Shown: piece by piece, positions 12,220-21,959 of the stretch
Layout: every line of letters starts with the position of its first letter
How positions within the stretch are numbered: the stretch's first letter is position 1
Source: Stomorhina lunata
Lineage: Eukaryota; Arthropoda; Insecta; Diptera; Rhiniidae
Assembly (NCBI GenBank): GCA_933228675.1
Contig: OW121740.1
Span: 58,653,000 to 58,716,999 of the forward strand
Length of the DNA stretch: 64,000 bases
Direction: 5' to 3'
The notes under the pieces: model-generated
Database searches by the model: none
Told to the model about the DNA's origin: nothing
The model's input: the letters and a program-made list of their open reading frames with translations, nothing else
Made by a program: the position numbers and the translations under genes

Positions 12220-12425
12220 TGTACATTAGGGTGACAGGACATTTTTTTTCTTTGATTTCAAATGTTTTTCTACGGAATATTCTGACACTAGGTCTAAAAT
12301 TTTAGTTAGACCTGAAAATTTGAGCCAAATCAGACAACGTTCTATGGGCGCGCATGGGGTCCAAAGTTTAAGAGCCCATTTGTATTCGGCTGTGCCGAAT
12401 CTTGTTTACCCACCATCAAGTTGTA
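12220..12425. repeat. Repeat fragment with short hairpin
   Basis: Adjacent to the minisatellite. It ends in TTCGGCTGTGCCGAATCTTG, a 6-bp stem with a 3-nt loop (12388-12402), followed by TTTACCCACCATCAAG. From memory the motif resembles the end of a dispersed repeat common in flies; in this window only the general layout recurs (hairpin at 54663 next to the related minisatellite). Confidence 0.45.
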
Positions 12426-12648
12426 CGAGAGTGCAGCTAATTTAAAATGTTGACCAAATGTGGTATTGTTGGTAATATATTTGGACTAAATTCGGTTGCA
12501 GTAGTATAGTTTCTATAGTTCAACATTTAAAAGTATCAAAATGGTTTCCCAAGTATTTACCTTGGACAAAATGCTGTTCCATAACCGAATATAGTTTTAC
12601 ATTAATAAGCTGTTTCGTTGTGCCATAGCAACACGGCAGGTTCATATA

Positions 12649-13874
12649 AAGAGTGTTCTAAAAAAAATATGCATTTACTATTTTAGACAAAATTTATCCA
12701 TAGTGCAAGAAATAATTTATTTTTTGATCAAGTTAGTTTCTATAGATATGTCAGATACTATTATTTTAGAAATTATTAATTTTCAATAGTTATTTCAATC
12801 AAAATGGACTGCGAAAAAAAAGTTCGTGAAAATATAATTAACACTTTTCAAAAAAATCCGTCATGGACTTTTAAAAAAATAGCTAAAAATTTGAAAGTTG
12901 ACCCTCGAACGGTTTCTAATGCCATCAGACGGTATAAGGAAAACCTGAGCATTGAAAGAAAACCTGGATCAGGGAGGAAAAAAGGTCCTACAGATATTGG
13001 TAAGGCAAAAGAAGTCGAGCGACTCTTTCGAAGAGCGCCTAACACTTCTTTAAGAAAAGCAGCTCGTACGGTGAAATGTTCTACGAATTTTGCACATAGA
13101 GTCAAAGCTTATGCCGGACTGAAGACATACAAAGTCCAAAAGGTTCCATATCGCAATGATATAAAGAACTTAGAAGCAAAAAAACGAGCGAAAAAATTGA
13201 AGTCTGATTTTATAAAAAATACACCTGTTGTGTGATGGATGATGAAACATACGTACTGGCAGACTTTTCTCAACTTCCTGGTCAAGATTTTTATGTTGCT
13301 GATAAACGGGGCAATGTTCGGCAAGAGTTTCGCACAAAAAACAAACAAAATTCCATAAGAGGTTTCTCGTGTGGAAGTAAAGTATTTGTGGCATCTGGCA
13401 CAATAAACACAGAAATTTATATAAAGGAGTGCCTACCAAAACGGTTGTTACCCTTTTTAAGAGAGCACAGAGTGACTACATTTTTTTGGCCCGATTTGGC
13501 ATCATGCCATTATGGAAAAAAGGCACTTGAGTGGTACTTAAAGAATAATGTCATTTTTGTACCACGAGAGGCAAATCCACCTAACTGTCCAGAACTTCGG
13601 TCTGTGGAAAGGTATTGGGCTCTAGTAAAAAAGGAATTGAAGAACACAAGAAAGATTTCCAAGAACATGTCCGATTTTAAGCGCAGGTGGAACACATGCT
13701 CCAAAAAGGTATCAGAAGCAACTGTAAAATCTTTAATGGGAGGGTTTCCGAAAAAAGTCGATAATTTTGCAAAACCCGAGTACTAAGTAAACATTTTAAT
13801 GCTAAATGATTTTGTATAATATGTCATTATATTTGCGTATTTTGTAAACTACAAATTTTATTTAGAGCACTCTT
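12649..13874 (+). mobile_element. DD37E Tc1/mariner element, copy 2
   Basis: Complete at both ends: AAGAGTGTTCTA at 12649, its inverse TAGAGCACTCTT ending at 13874, and TA on both sides (12647-12648, 13875-13876). The 1226-bp body lacks about 50 bp near the 3' end that copies 1, 3 and 4 keep (the AAAGGTTTGATTTTTATTT region), and the gene is broken. Confidence 0.92.
12804..13786 (+). pseudogene. DD37E transposase, frameshifted
   Basis: Two overlapping frames. Frame 1 (12804-13235, 143 codons) holds both N-terminal helix-turn-helix regions. Frame 2 (13232-13786, 184 codons) starts at MMDDETYV and holds D, D and E of the catalytic core. They overlap by 4 nt. The shift comes from six rather than seven A after TAT at about 13210, and copy 4 has exactly the same break. 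A second, in-frame loss near 13370 removes the segment around WQAIC-CGKR. The stop codon and 3' flank match the intact copy. Not functional unless frames are joined by slippage (see finding), and even then the internal deletion remains. Confidence 0.88.
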
Positions 13875-13879
13875 TATTT

Positions 13880-14119
13880 TATTAGGAGTTCCTAATGCAT
13901 CTACCGTGTATAAAGTCTGGGCCTAACATTGACTGATAGCTATCTAATTTCGTAGATGCAATCTTAATATAATGAATGTACCTCCAAATCTTTTTGATTG
14001 TAGATATAAAAAGGGGATGTTATATATATAAGAACTGCAGCCAAATGTTAACCCATTGTTACAAAACTTAATATATATATTAATATAAAGTTTATTTGTG
14101 CAAAATTAAGTGGCCATAG
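13880..14119. other. Spacer, no gene seen
   Basis: Short AT-rich stretch with nothing recognisable between the mariner and the next repeat. Confidence 0.35.
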
Positions 14120-15122
14120 CTGACATAGTTTAATTTAATAGCTTTTAACTGGCGTTTGTGGCATTTTAGTGGTTACCGGGAGCGGTTTTTATATGAAAGC
14201 TATGGTCAAAAATGGACCGATTCCTATAAAATTTGACATACTGACTGAAAGTTGTATAAAACTTCTTTGTTCTAAATTTAGTAGTCATAGATTTTACAAT
14301 TTTATTCAATTTATCAGCATAAATGTGATTCCCAGGGCAGGGTTATATGGGAGCTCTAACATAACATATCGAAAATATCTACTTTTGCTAAATTTTGTCT
14401 CTCTAGCTCTTGTAGTTAAGGAACTATCGCGCTTTTCTCTGACGGAAAGACGGACATAAACCGTGTTTTCTTTTTGTATTTTTGTGTTTCCGTAAGTTTT
14501 TTATGTGGGAGCTATGGTCAAATAGTAACCGATTGTAACAAAATTTTGCACACTGGCTGGCATTTACATAAGATTTTGTTGCTGTAGCCCTTTTCGTTAA
14601 GGCGCTATCGCGCTTTTATGTGACGGACAAACGGACATAAACCCACTTTTCTTTTTGTATTTTTATGTTTCCGTAAGTTTTTTATATGGGAGCTATATTC
14701 AAATGGTGACCGATTGTGACTCGTTGGCATTGACATAAGACCTTCTCGTACTAAATTTAGTGGTTATATCTGCTATAGTTTTAGATTTATTGGCATTTAA
14801 GTGTATTTTAGGTGAAGTTTTTGCTGTTTCCGTAAGTTTTTTATATGGCAGCTATGACTAAATGTGAACCGATTTTGACGAAATTCTATATGCTGCATTG
14901 GGCTTATGCAATGCTTCTATATAACAAATTTCAAAATAGCTATTATAGTTTGTTATTTATTAGCAAATAAGCGATTAGCGTAGGCGACGTTATACGGGAG
15001 CTATGGTCAAATGCTAACCGATGTTGCCCAATTTCAATACCAAAATTTTCTCATAGATGCATAATGTTGTTACTAAGTTTCAGTGAGCTAGCTCCTTTTG
15101 TTTAGGCTTTATCGTAATTTCA

Positions 15123-15158
<36 letters not shown>

Positions 15159-15325
15159 GCAGACAGACGGACTGACAGACGGACATCGCTCAATCGTCTT
15201 AGAATTTCATAAGGATTCAGAATATATATCGTTTTTGATTTTTGGGCCAATATTAAGGAAATTACAAACGGAATGACAATCTCAATATACCCCCCATTCT
15301 TTTTGATGGTGGGTATAAAAATGGG
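14120..15325 (+). repeat. Dispersed repeat D with tandem subunits of about 180 bp
   Basis: Four to five diverged subunits, each with TTTCCGTAAGTTTTTTATAT, GGGAGCTATGGTCAAAT, a RTAACCGATTNTNAC block and TTTATCGCGCTTTTATGTGACGGAC. The array ends in a (CAGA)n run (15123-15182), then a CGGAATGACAATCTCAATATACC block and GATGGTGGGTATAAAA. It shares the style of family R (short CCGTCCG-like run, AGCTATGGTCAAAT / CATAGCTCCCATA words) but is a separate family. No coding capacity; the frame at about 14169-14459 is fortuitous. Confidence 0.65.
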
Positions 15326-15928
15326 TTATTTTTTTTTTTGTTTTTGCGAAATTTAAACCAAAAACAAATAATTTTTACGAGAAATTCTTCAATTGGAAAG
15401 CTTGGGTCCTCCTCAACAATTCTCTGATACATATTGAAGCAATCAGACTTACAGTTTAAAAGATACAAATACACTATTCTTAACTTTTCTGACAAAAAAA
15501 TTCAGAACAATTTGCTTTAAATGCCGCTTTACTGTTGGAAATGTTAGGATTTTTCTCTAGAAGATACACAATTTTAATCAGAATTAATCAGAAATACCCT
15601 TTCTGCAAACAGCTAGAGAAACCGTATTTCGTGACATAGGACTACAATCCGAAACTTTTGAATATATGTTACATAATTTGTCAATTTCCAAATCCCATCA
15701 CTGATTCGTAAAAGTATGGTCGTCGTTGCTGTTGCATTTATTGAATGATGATGAGAACTTGTGGTTTTTAGGAAAACTTTCAAAATTCGAATGTAGTTGT
15801 GGCTTTTCATTTTTTTTTTTGTGGTTAGAATGTTATGTTATTTTTAAATTGATTTCACTGAGGGTGAGGGGCTACTACTTCGGAATTTTGTTTTTAATTT
15901 CAAGTGAAATTATTAATTTTTTAAACAT
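15326..15928. other. Spacer, no gene seen
   Basis: AT-rich; short frames on both strands without domain or repeat support. Confidence 0.4.
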
Positions 15929-16045
15929 TCCCAGCAAAACTTTGTTAATGGCAAGTACTCTGATAACTGGTTACCTTGTAATGACTACAACATACCCTCC
16001 GAATAAATAATAAGTTATTACAGAAGTACTTATTTGTAATTAAGA

Positions 16046-16094
16046 TGGTGATTTAAACTGAATGGCCCCGGTTCAAATCCCACCAAGGGCAACA
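16046..16094 (+). other. tRNA-like 3' half (B-box)
   Basis: Contains GGTTCAAATCCC, a match to the RNA polymerase III B-box consensus, followed by a pyrimidine/A-rich stretch. No A-box at the expected spacing and no cloverleaf, so it is a SINE fragment or tRNA-derived piece, not a tRNA gene. Confidence 0.5.
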
Positions 16095-16829
16095 ATTTTT
16101 TTAGTTTTTTTTTTATTAAGAGTATTTTTAAATGATTTTTGAATATAAGAACTTAAATATTACCTTCTGTAAAAAAAAATTTGGAAAACTAACTCACGGT
16201 AATGCAAAAATACCACCATGAGTCAATTTTGATTATGTAAGGGATGTTGGATACCAAACACGATTTAAATAGGTCTTAACTTGGTAAGCCCAACTTATCT
16301 GGGTCATCCTTCATCTCAACTGTGGACACATACCTCCTCGTGGTATCACCCGGGAAGCTAGCTTAACACCCATTAATATAGTGAGCTAACATGTACCGAG
16401 AGTCGAGATCGATAAAAATGGGTTAGGATTACGGGCTAGTAACCCTCTCTTGAAAAAAAATGCTATGAAGAGGATAAAATTAGAATTCTAATTCCCACCA
16501 CCTAATGTTAGAGAAGGATGTCCGAAACTTCGATAGAAAGACCAAGTAGAGGAACATTTTTCACAGCTTGGCCAATAAAATTGGAGAATATTCGCACAAG
16601 ATCGAAATCCATGGAATTCTAAAATATGCTCGGACTTTAACCTTAACAGGTTGTAACTATAGGTCATTTAAGTAAGTAAGAGTCAATCTTATGTAAAAAC
16701 TTATACAAAAAAGAAGATTTAAATTGTTTAAGTTTTAAAATAATTGAAAAAAAACTTATTTATTGTTTATTAAATGCATTAAACATTTACAAAAAATCTT
16801 ATAAAAATATTTTTCCAAAAATTACAACA

Positions 16830-16990
16830 AAGCAAAAACAAAGTTATTGTCACATGATTTTGGATCTAAAAATAAAAATTGTTTATATTAATTATAAGCT
16901 GCTAAGTTTTCAACATATGAAGTAGCTCAGTGGAAGAATCTCTGCCTAGCAGTCGGAGGGTCTGGGTTCGAGCCCCCATGGGGTCGTAAA
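16830..16990 (+). repeat. tRNA-derived SINE-like unit, family 1
   Basis: A-box TAGCTCAGTGG at about 16923 and B-box GGTTCGAGCCC at about 16965 are correctly spaced for an internal pol III promoter. The flanking strings expected to form the acceptor stem do not pair, so this is not an intact tRNA. The 80-90 bp upstream (CATGATTTTGGATCT..TTATAAGCTGCTAAG..CAACATATGAAG) recurs next to the related units at 51424-51560 and 51590-51840. Confidence 0.7.
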
Positions 16991-17223
16991 AAAATTTTGT
17001 ATTTCGTTTCAAAATATATTTTTTTAAATACAACAACAAAAAAGTTTTTGTTGTTGTTTTCCAATTGCTTACCCAAGTCATTACTTTTCTGCAATTGGTA
17101 AGTACTTGCCTCCAATGACATCCCCATGTTAATGTAATGACTTAAACAGTGAATGAGTAAGTAGTTCGTGTTCAATAGTTTAGCTGTTTAACTCATTACT
17201 TGGTAATGAAAAGTTTTGCTGGG

Positions 17224-17854
17224 TTATGCAACATTTAGCAAAAACTTAATTTGAAATCAATAGCTGCTATGTGGAAAGATGGTAAAGGAAAATATAGGTT
17301 AAAGCCGAATTTTTGCATGCGATCAAATGTTGATAGAATATATCTGTGCTTGGTGCTAAAAGAGCCAATGTCAATTTCTTGCTGTTTTGAGTTAATCTTT
17401 ACATTAGATCCTTTTCTTTGCCCTCTTTTTTTGGCTCCAACAGCTAATCTCTAACTTAACTTAGAACAGATTAATAAGGGTTTTTCTTGACAATGTTACT
17501 ATGAATTTATATGAAAATCAAAAACTTTAAATCGAATTTTCTCAAAACTAATTTTTTGACATTGGCCCTTTTAGCACCAAGCCACAGATATATTGGTTGT
17601 AAGGCCTTTCCTTTAAGATCAAGAGATATATTATTCTACATTGAGAAACAAAGCAATATTTTTTGCCAGTTTTAAGAGGTGAAATTAAATTGTAATTAAA
17701 CGTTTTAAGGAAGTGAAATCAATTAATTTAAAACTTTAAAAATAGCTTTTTTTCGCTTTCAATTTTTCTGTCTACTTAACATGCTAGTTAAGATTTGACA
17801 CAACTTCCGCTGAGATTCCTGAAAACTGCAAAAAGAAAAATTAACACATTTCTA
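17224..17854. other. Spacer, no gene seen
   Basis: Contains two inverted, related segments (17339-17380 and 17560-17592: TATATCTGTGCTTGGTGCTA and TTAGCACCAAGCCACAGATA), a possible foldback of about 250 bp. Otherwise nothing recognisable. Confidence 0.45.
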
Positions 17855-19158
17855 TCGGGTGTTTTTTATTGAGGGTTAGAACTTTAAGTTGGCATCACTT
17901 TTTTAACTGGCGGCCATTTTGTCAGCTGTCAAGTGATTAATATTTAGTTTGGTTTGCCATTTCATCATGAACAGGTTGACAAAAGAACAACGCTTGCAAA
18001 TCGTGCAAATTTATTTCGAAAATAATGGTTCAGTTCGCGAAGTTTACCGCAAGCTCCGTCCATTTTATGGTCGACATAATCGTCCATCAGAGCAATTAAT
18101 TCGGTTAACCATGGATCGTTTTCGCACTTCGTTTACTCTATGTGATAATACCCATCCGCAGCGACGTCGAACAGTGCGCACCGAAGAAACAATTGCCGCT
18201 GTAGAGCAAAGTGTTGAAGAGGACCCGAATGAACCGATTCGCCACCGTGCACAGCAATTGGAGCTTTGTCCATCAACTTTATGGAAGATTTTGCGCAAAG
18301 ATCTTGGCTTGCGACCTTACAAGATCCAGCTTGTGCAAGAATTAAAGCCGCGAGACCATGCAATGTGTCGTGATTTTGGTGTATGGGCCGAAAATGAGAT
18401 TGATCTCGATGCTGATTTTCTTCGCAAAATTTTGTTCAGTGATGAGGCTCATTTTTGGTTGAATGGCTACGTCAACAAGCAAAATTGCCGCATTTGGAGT
18501 GAAGAGAATCCACATGAGACCCTTGAGACGCCATTACATCCACAAAAACTGACTGTTTGGTGTGCTCTATGGGCTTGTGGAGTCATTGGGCCATACTTCT
18601 TCCGAAATAATGCTGGAGAGTCAGTTACCATAAATGGAGACCGGTATAGAGCCATGATAACCGACTATTTTGTTCCCCAATTGGATGGCATGAATGTGGA
18701 TGAGTTTTGGTTCCAACAAGACGACGCTACATGCCACACAGCGCACGTCACAATTGATTTATTGAAGGAAACATTCGATGAGAGCATAATTTCGCGGAAT
18801 GGACCTGTCGATTGGCCACCAAGATCGTGCGATTTGACACCACTGGATTATTTTCTTTGGGGATATGTGAAGTCGCTCGTCTACGCCAACAAACCAGAAA
18901 CGTTAGGGGACTTGGAAGCCAACATTCGTGGCGTTATTGCCAACATACGGCCCCATATGCTCGAAAAAGTCGTTGAAAATTGGACCTGTAGAATTGGCTT
19001 TATTCGAGCCAGCCGCGGCGGCCACATTCCCGAAATCATATTTAAACATTAATGGCATAAAATTATCCTTCCAATAAAGCCAAATTGATGGACATTAAAA
19101 CGATTTTCTTGTGTTTTATTTCAATTCGAAGTTCTATACCTCTAAAAAAAACACCCAT
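17855..19158 (+). mobile_element. DD41D mariner element, copy A (complete)
   Basis: A 1304-bp element with inverted ends TCGGGTGTTTTTTATTGAGG on the left and CCTCTAAAAAAAACACCCAT on the right, flanked by TA at 17853-17854 and 19159-19160. It carries an uninterrupted transposase gene with short untranslated leaders. The nearly identical copy B lies at 25205-26502 in reverse. It is the only element in the window for which both termini and the gene look whole. Confidence 0.93.
17967..19052 (+). CDS. DD41D (rosa-type) mariner transposase
   Basis: 361 codons from the ATG of MNRLTKEQRLQIVQ; six upstream in-frame codons lack an ATG, so this start is preferred. The product should bind the TIRs and excise and insert the element at TA. 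Paired helix-turn-helix regions occupy about residues 1-120 (HTH 1 at 5-50, HTH 2 at 92-112, the latter in RHRAQQLELCPSTLWKIL). The catalytic residues are D159 (LFSDEAHF), D252 (FQQDDATCHTA) and D294 (LTPLDYFLWG), with 41 residues between the last two. DD41D is the signature of the basal mariner group first described from Ceratitis rosa. Differences from copy B include D253 for Gly and C204 for Gly, both next to conserved positions. Apparently intact; activity unknown. Confidence 0.9.
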   Translation: MNRLTKEQRLQIVQIYFENNGSVREVYRKLRPFYGRHNRPSEQLIRLTMDRFRTSFTLCDNTHPQRRRTVRTEETIAAVEQSVEEDPNEPIRHRAQQLELCPSTLWKILRKDLGLRPYKIQLVQELKPRDHAMCRDFGVWAENEIDLDADFLRKILFSDEAHFWLNGYVNKQNCRIWSEENPHETLETPLHPQKLTVWCALWACGVIGPYFFRNNAGESVTINGDRYRAMITDYFVPQLDGMNVDEFWFQQDDATCHTAHVTIDLLKETFDESIISRNGPVDWPPRSCDLTPLDYFLWGYVKSLVYANKPETLGDLEANIRGVIANIRPHMLEKVVENWTCRIGFIRASRGGHIPEIIFKH

Positions 19159-19160
19159 TA

Positions 19161-19572
19161 CAAAAATTGCAAAGAATGGCAAAACTCATAAAGGAACTCG
19201 GTTAGAGCAAAGGCTGGAACAAAAAAAAACTAAAAGGAAATACACTATGATTGCAATTGTGCCCCCCCACGCAATTGAACGAACATGTAACAACTTCAGC
19301 CACAGAAATCTTTTAGATGATAACGACAAAAATACAAGAATAACAATATCGTCAACAGCAGCAGCAGAGGCTAAAGAATCCTACAATGTTTTCAATGTAC
19401 CCCTACATACGATGTGCCAGACATATTTACAAAAAAACAAAGTATAAAATCAACGAACGAAGGAAAAAATTCTTGGGTAAATAAATATAGGAAAACGGAA
19501 AAGAATCAAGTACATGAGTAAAATATAGTAATAAAGTGAAAGAATAAAAACAAACTCGGTAAAACAATAGAA
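19161..19572. other. Spacer, no gene seen
   Basis: A-rich and CAG/CAA-rich sequence (for example 19350-19370). An open frame runs out of the mariner 3' end, but it is low complexity and lacks any domain. Confidence 0.4.
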
Positions 19573-19850
19573 ACAAGTAAGGAAGCGCTATATAGTGTCA
19601 AGTCCGACTATTCGATAACATTATATAGGAGTTACGGTCAAATGCAGACTTATTTTCGTCGTGGATTTTGACAGAAGGCCCTGAAAAGGAACTGTGGTCA
19701 AATATTGACCGATATCATATGGTACAGAGATTATTTATTTAAGCAAAATTTCGGAAATAATCTTAGTATATCGGTGTACCTAAAGGTGGGTCTCAGATCA
19801 ATATTTCTTTGCGTTACACATACAAGCTTATAAAAAGGGTTTGAGCAGTG
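19573..19850 (-). repeat. Family R relic, reverse orientation
   Basis: Begins AAACAAGTAAGGAAGCGCTA, the inverse of the family R end, then GTCAAGTCCGACTATTCGATA. It ends with GTGGGTCTCAGATCAATATT and TGCGTTACACATACAAGC, the inverse of the family R start. The centre is deleted and diverged. Confidence 0.6.
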
Positions 19851-20007
19851 AAAGGCTCCACCTCATTACATAAATAATAAACCTAAGCCGGTGGTCTAAA
19901 TCGTAGATCAATTAGAGCAGAATTAAATATTTATCATCGAATATGACAATGACAATGTGAGTTCCCCATTGAGATTTTCTTTTTCCTTACTTATATCAAA
20001 TATACAA

Positions 20008-21192
20008 AGGCTTAACCCAAAAAAAGTCTCCTGGAATTGACAGAATTTCTCCGTCAATGATTTTCAACCTTCCTAATTCAGCTTTAAGAATTTTATTATT
20101 TATATACAACGCGATTCTTCGTTTGGGATATTTCAGAAATCGTTATGATTCCAAAACCAGGTAAGGACGTTACTCAAGTTTCATCTTATAGGCCTATAAG
20201 CTTACTTTCAATTATTTCGAAATTGTTTGAAAAGCTACTTATTTCCACTTTAAGCACATCCATAAATTGGATGGATATTCTTCCTGATCATCAATTCGGT
20301 TTCCGCGAATGTCATGGTACAGTCGAACAAGTACATAGAATAACAACAATGATCCGTAAAGCCTTCGAAAATAAACAATATTGTTCCGCCTTGTTCATCG
20401 ATATTTCACAAGCATTCGATAAGGTCTGGCATGAGGGACTTATAAGCAAAATTGTAAATCTGCTTCCAGCAAGTACACATAAACTCTTAAAAAGTTATTT
20501 GTCCAATAGAACCTTCCGAATTCGATCAAAAGATGAATATTCTTCTCCTAGGAAAATTGCTGCTGGTGTTCCACAGGGTAGTATATTGGGTCCTCTGCTA
20601 TATATTATCTTTACAGCAGATATGCCAACTAATGCACATACATATACATCTACATTCGCAGATGATACAGCATTTATTAGTATTGATACCGATCCCAAAA
20701 TCGCTTCTGCACTACTACAATCCCATATTCACGAGCTGGAAATATGGCTGAACAAATGGAAAATTAAGGTAAATCCTACAAAGTGTGTTCATGTAACGTT
20801 TACTCTGAGAAGAGATAACTGTCCTCCAATCATGATTAACAACGTGACGATTCCCGAGTGTTCACACGTAAGGTACCTTGGCATACATTTAGATCGCCGT
20901 CTCACTTGGTCCAATCACATCGACTGTAAGTTAACTCAGATTATGGGGAACGGCTTCTGCTTCTAACATTGCCAAATTACAGAGAAGACAATCAAGGATC
21001 TTACGTTTAATAACTGGTGCTCCCTGGTACATCAGAAATATTAATATCCATAGAGATTTAAATGTTCCACTAGTCCAAGATGAGATTAGAAGGTTCTGTA
21101 CAAAATATATTTCCAAGCTGCATATTCACCCAAATATTCTTGCAAGACAGCTTTTGCAATTTGAAGGCCACCAACGATTAAGAAGGACCTAG
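20008..21192 (+). pseudogene. Jockey-clade LINE reverse transcriptase, truncated and broken
   Basis: A 5'-truncated non-LTR retrotransposon. The first piece (about 20009-20125) encodes KKSPGIDRISPSM..AILRLGYF. A short deletion and frameshift leads into the main frame (20145-20966, 273 codons). This frame has RT motifs YRPISLLSIISKLFEKLL, QFGFRECHGTVEQVHRI, LFIDISQAFDKVWHEGL, AGVPQGSILGPLLY, the catalytic FADD box (STFADDTAF) and YLGIHLDRRLTW. After HIDCKLTQ about 40-50 residues are missing, and the frame changes to LWGTASASNIAKLQRRQSRI..TGAPWY (20941-21192, ending TAG). Endonuclease and ORF1 are absent. The order and wording of the motifs match the Jockey clade. A dead copy of an enzyme that would perform target-primed reverse transcription. 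Confidence 0.9.
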
Positions 21193-21339
21193 CCACTCAC
21201 TAATCTTCTTCAAATTCGTTATAAATCTTAAATAGAGTTGCACTGGCAAAAAATATTTGACAAACTAGAAGTTGGAAACTTAAGAATTAATACAAATAAA
21301 TGTTTTTGCTATGGACTTCAGAAAATATTCGATTTAAAA

Positions 21340-21700
21340 CACTGTGCTAGTTGAAAAAATCAACAAAAGGTAAAGATAATTTGAGTACGCTTAATTCAAT
21401 TTTATAGGTTAGCTCTAGTTTCCGAGATATTTTCTCGTTATTTAAAAAAATGGAGGAGGTTGCGCAATAAATAACACTAATTACTTTTTTAATCCGAGCA
21501 GTCGTTTTGGGAATAAAATTCGTTGGTTTCAAAAAAATATATATTTTTTTTTGAAAAATCACAAAGTTTTCGAGTTACGCGAATATTTATTGTGCAATCT
21601 CCTCCATTTCTTTAATAACTCTGTATCTCGAAAATTAATTTAGCTTAGTCGATTTATCTTTACCCACTAGGTAAAAAAAAAATCAAAATCAAGCACAGTG
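21340..21700. mobile_element. Foldback/MITE with CACTGTGC ends
   Basis: 361 bp whose two halves are inverted versions of each other: CACTGTGC, GGTAAAGATAA, TTCCGAGATATTTTCTCGTT, ATGGAGGAGGTTGCGCAATA on the left, with TATTGTGCAATCTCCTCCAT, ATACAGAGTTAT-like, TTATCTTTACC and GCACAGTG returning on the right, around a core near 21500-21560. No coding frame. Flanks are A/T-rich, and a target duplication (TAA or AAA) is not decisive, so the superfamily is open. Confidence 0.75.
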
Positions 21701-21768
21701 TAATAAGAAAGTAATAAAAAAGATATGAGCATGTGAAGTTTCTTCCTCCTTATAAATATACATATGTA

Positions 21769-21899
21769 TGTGACAGCGCATAGAGAAAGGGGCCTAAGGG
21801 TAAAACATTATTATAAAACATAATATTTAAATTTTTAAAATGGCTCTCCTGAACAAAACTGTTGTTACCCTTAGTTCCCTTTCTCTATGCGCTATCACA
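21769..21899. mobile_element. MITE with TGTGACAGCGC ends, copy 1
   Basis: 131 bp. Left TGTGACAGCGCATAGAGAAA, right TTTCTCTATGCGCTATCACA, flanked by TA at 21767-21768 and 21900-21901. Inner arms (CCTAAGGGTAA / TTACCCTTAG) also pair. Copy 2 is at 29515-29656 in the other orientation, with the shared core CAGGAGAGCCATTTTAAA. TA duplications point to a Tc1/mariner-type mobiliser. Confidence 0.85.
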
Positions 21900-21959
21900 T
21901 ATATTTATTTTCGAGCATCTGCTCAGGCAAAAACTGCCTATACAATATACAACATTTTC

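Larger units (their letters stand above)
15929..17223. mobile_element. Candidate TIR element with tRNA-like modules
   Basis: Opens with CCCAGCAAAACTTTGTTA and closes with TAATGAAAAGTTTTGCTGGG, a matching inverted terminus of about 14 bp enclosing 1.3 kb. Inside are two tRNA-like segments (16046-16094 and 16918-16983) and a 16250-16600 block of unknown origin. The right 175 bp (about 17050-17223) recurs, inverted and diverged, at 50025-50200, which supports that end as mobile. I find no convincing target duplication, so the outer limits could be two separate repeats that happen to share an end motif. Confidence 0.5.

Noticed and set aside
16918..16986. Genuine tRNA gene
   Set aside because: A- and B-boxes are good but the acceptor strands do not pair and the anticodon arm is unclear; related units at 51.4-51.8 kb show it is a SINE-like repeat.
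19085..19447. 120-codon plus-strand open frame downstream of the DD41D mariner
   Set aside because: Begins inside the mariner end and runs into A-rich and CAG-rich DNA; the same start also occurs antisense at copy B, so it is a by-product of the transposon.
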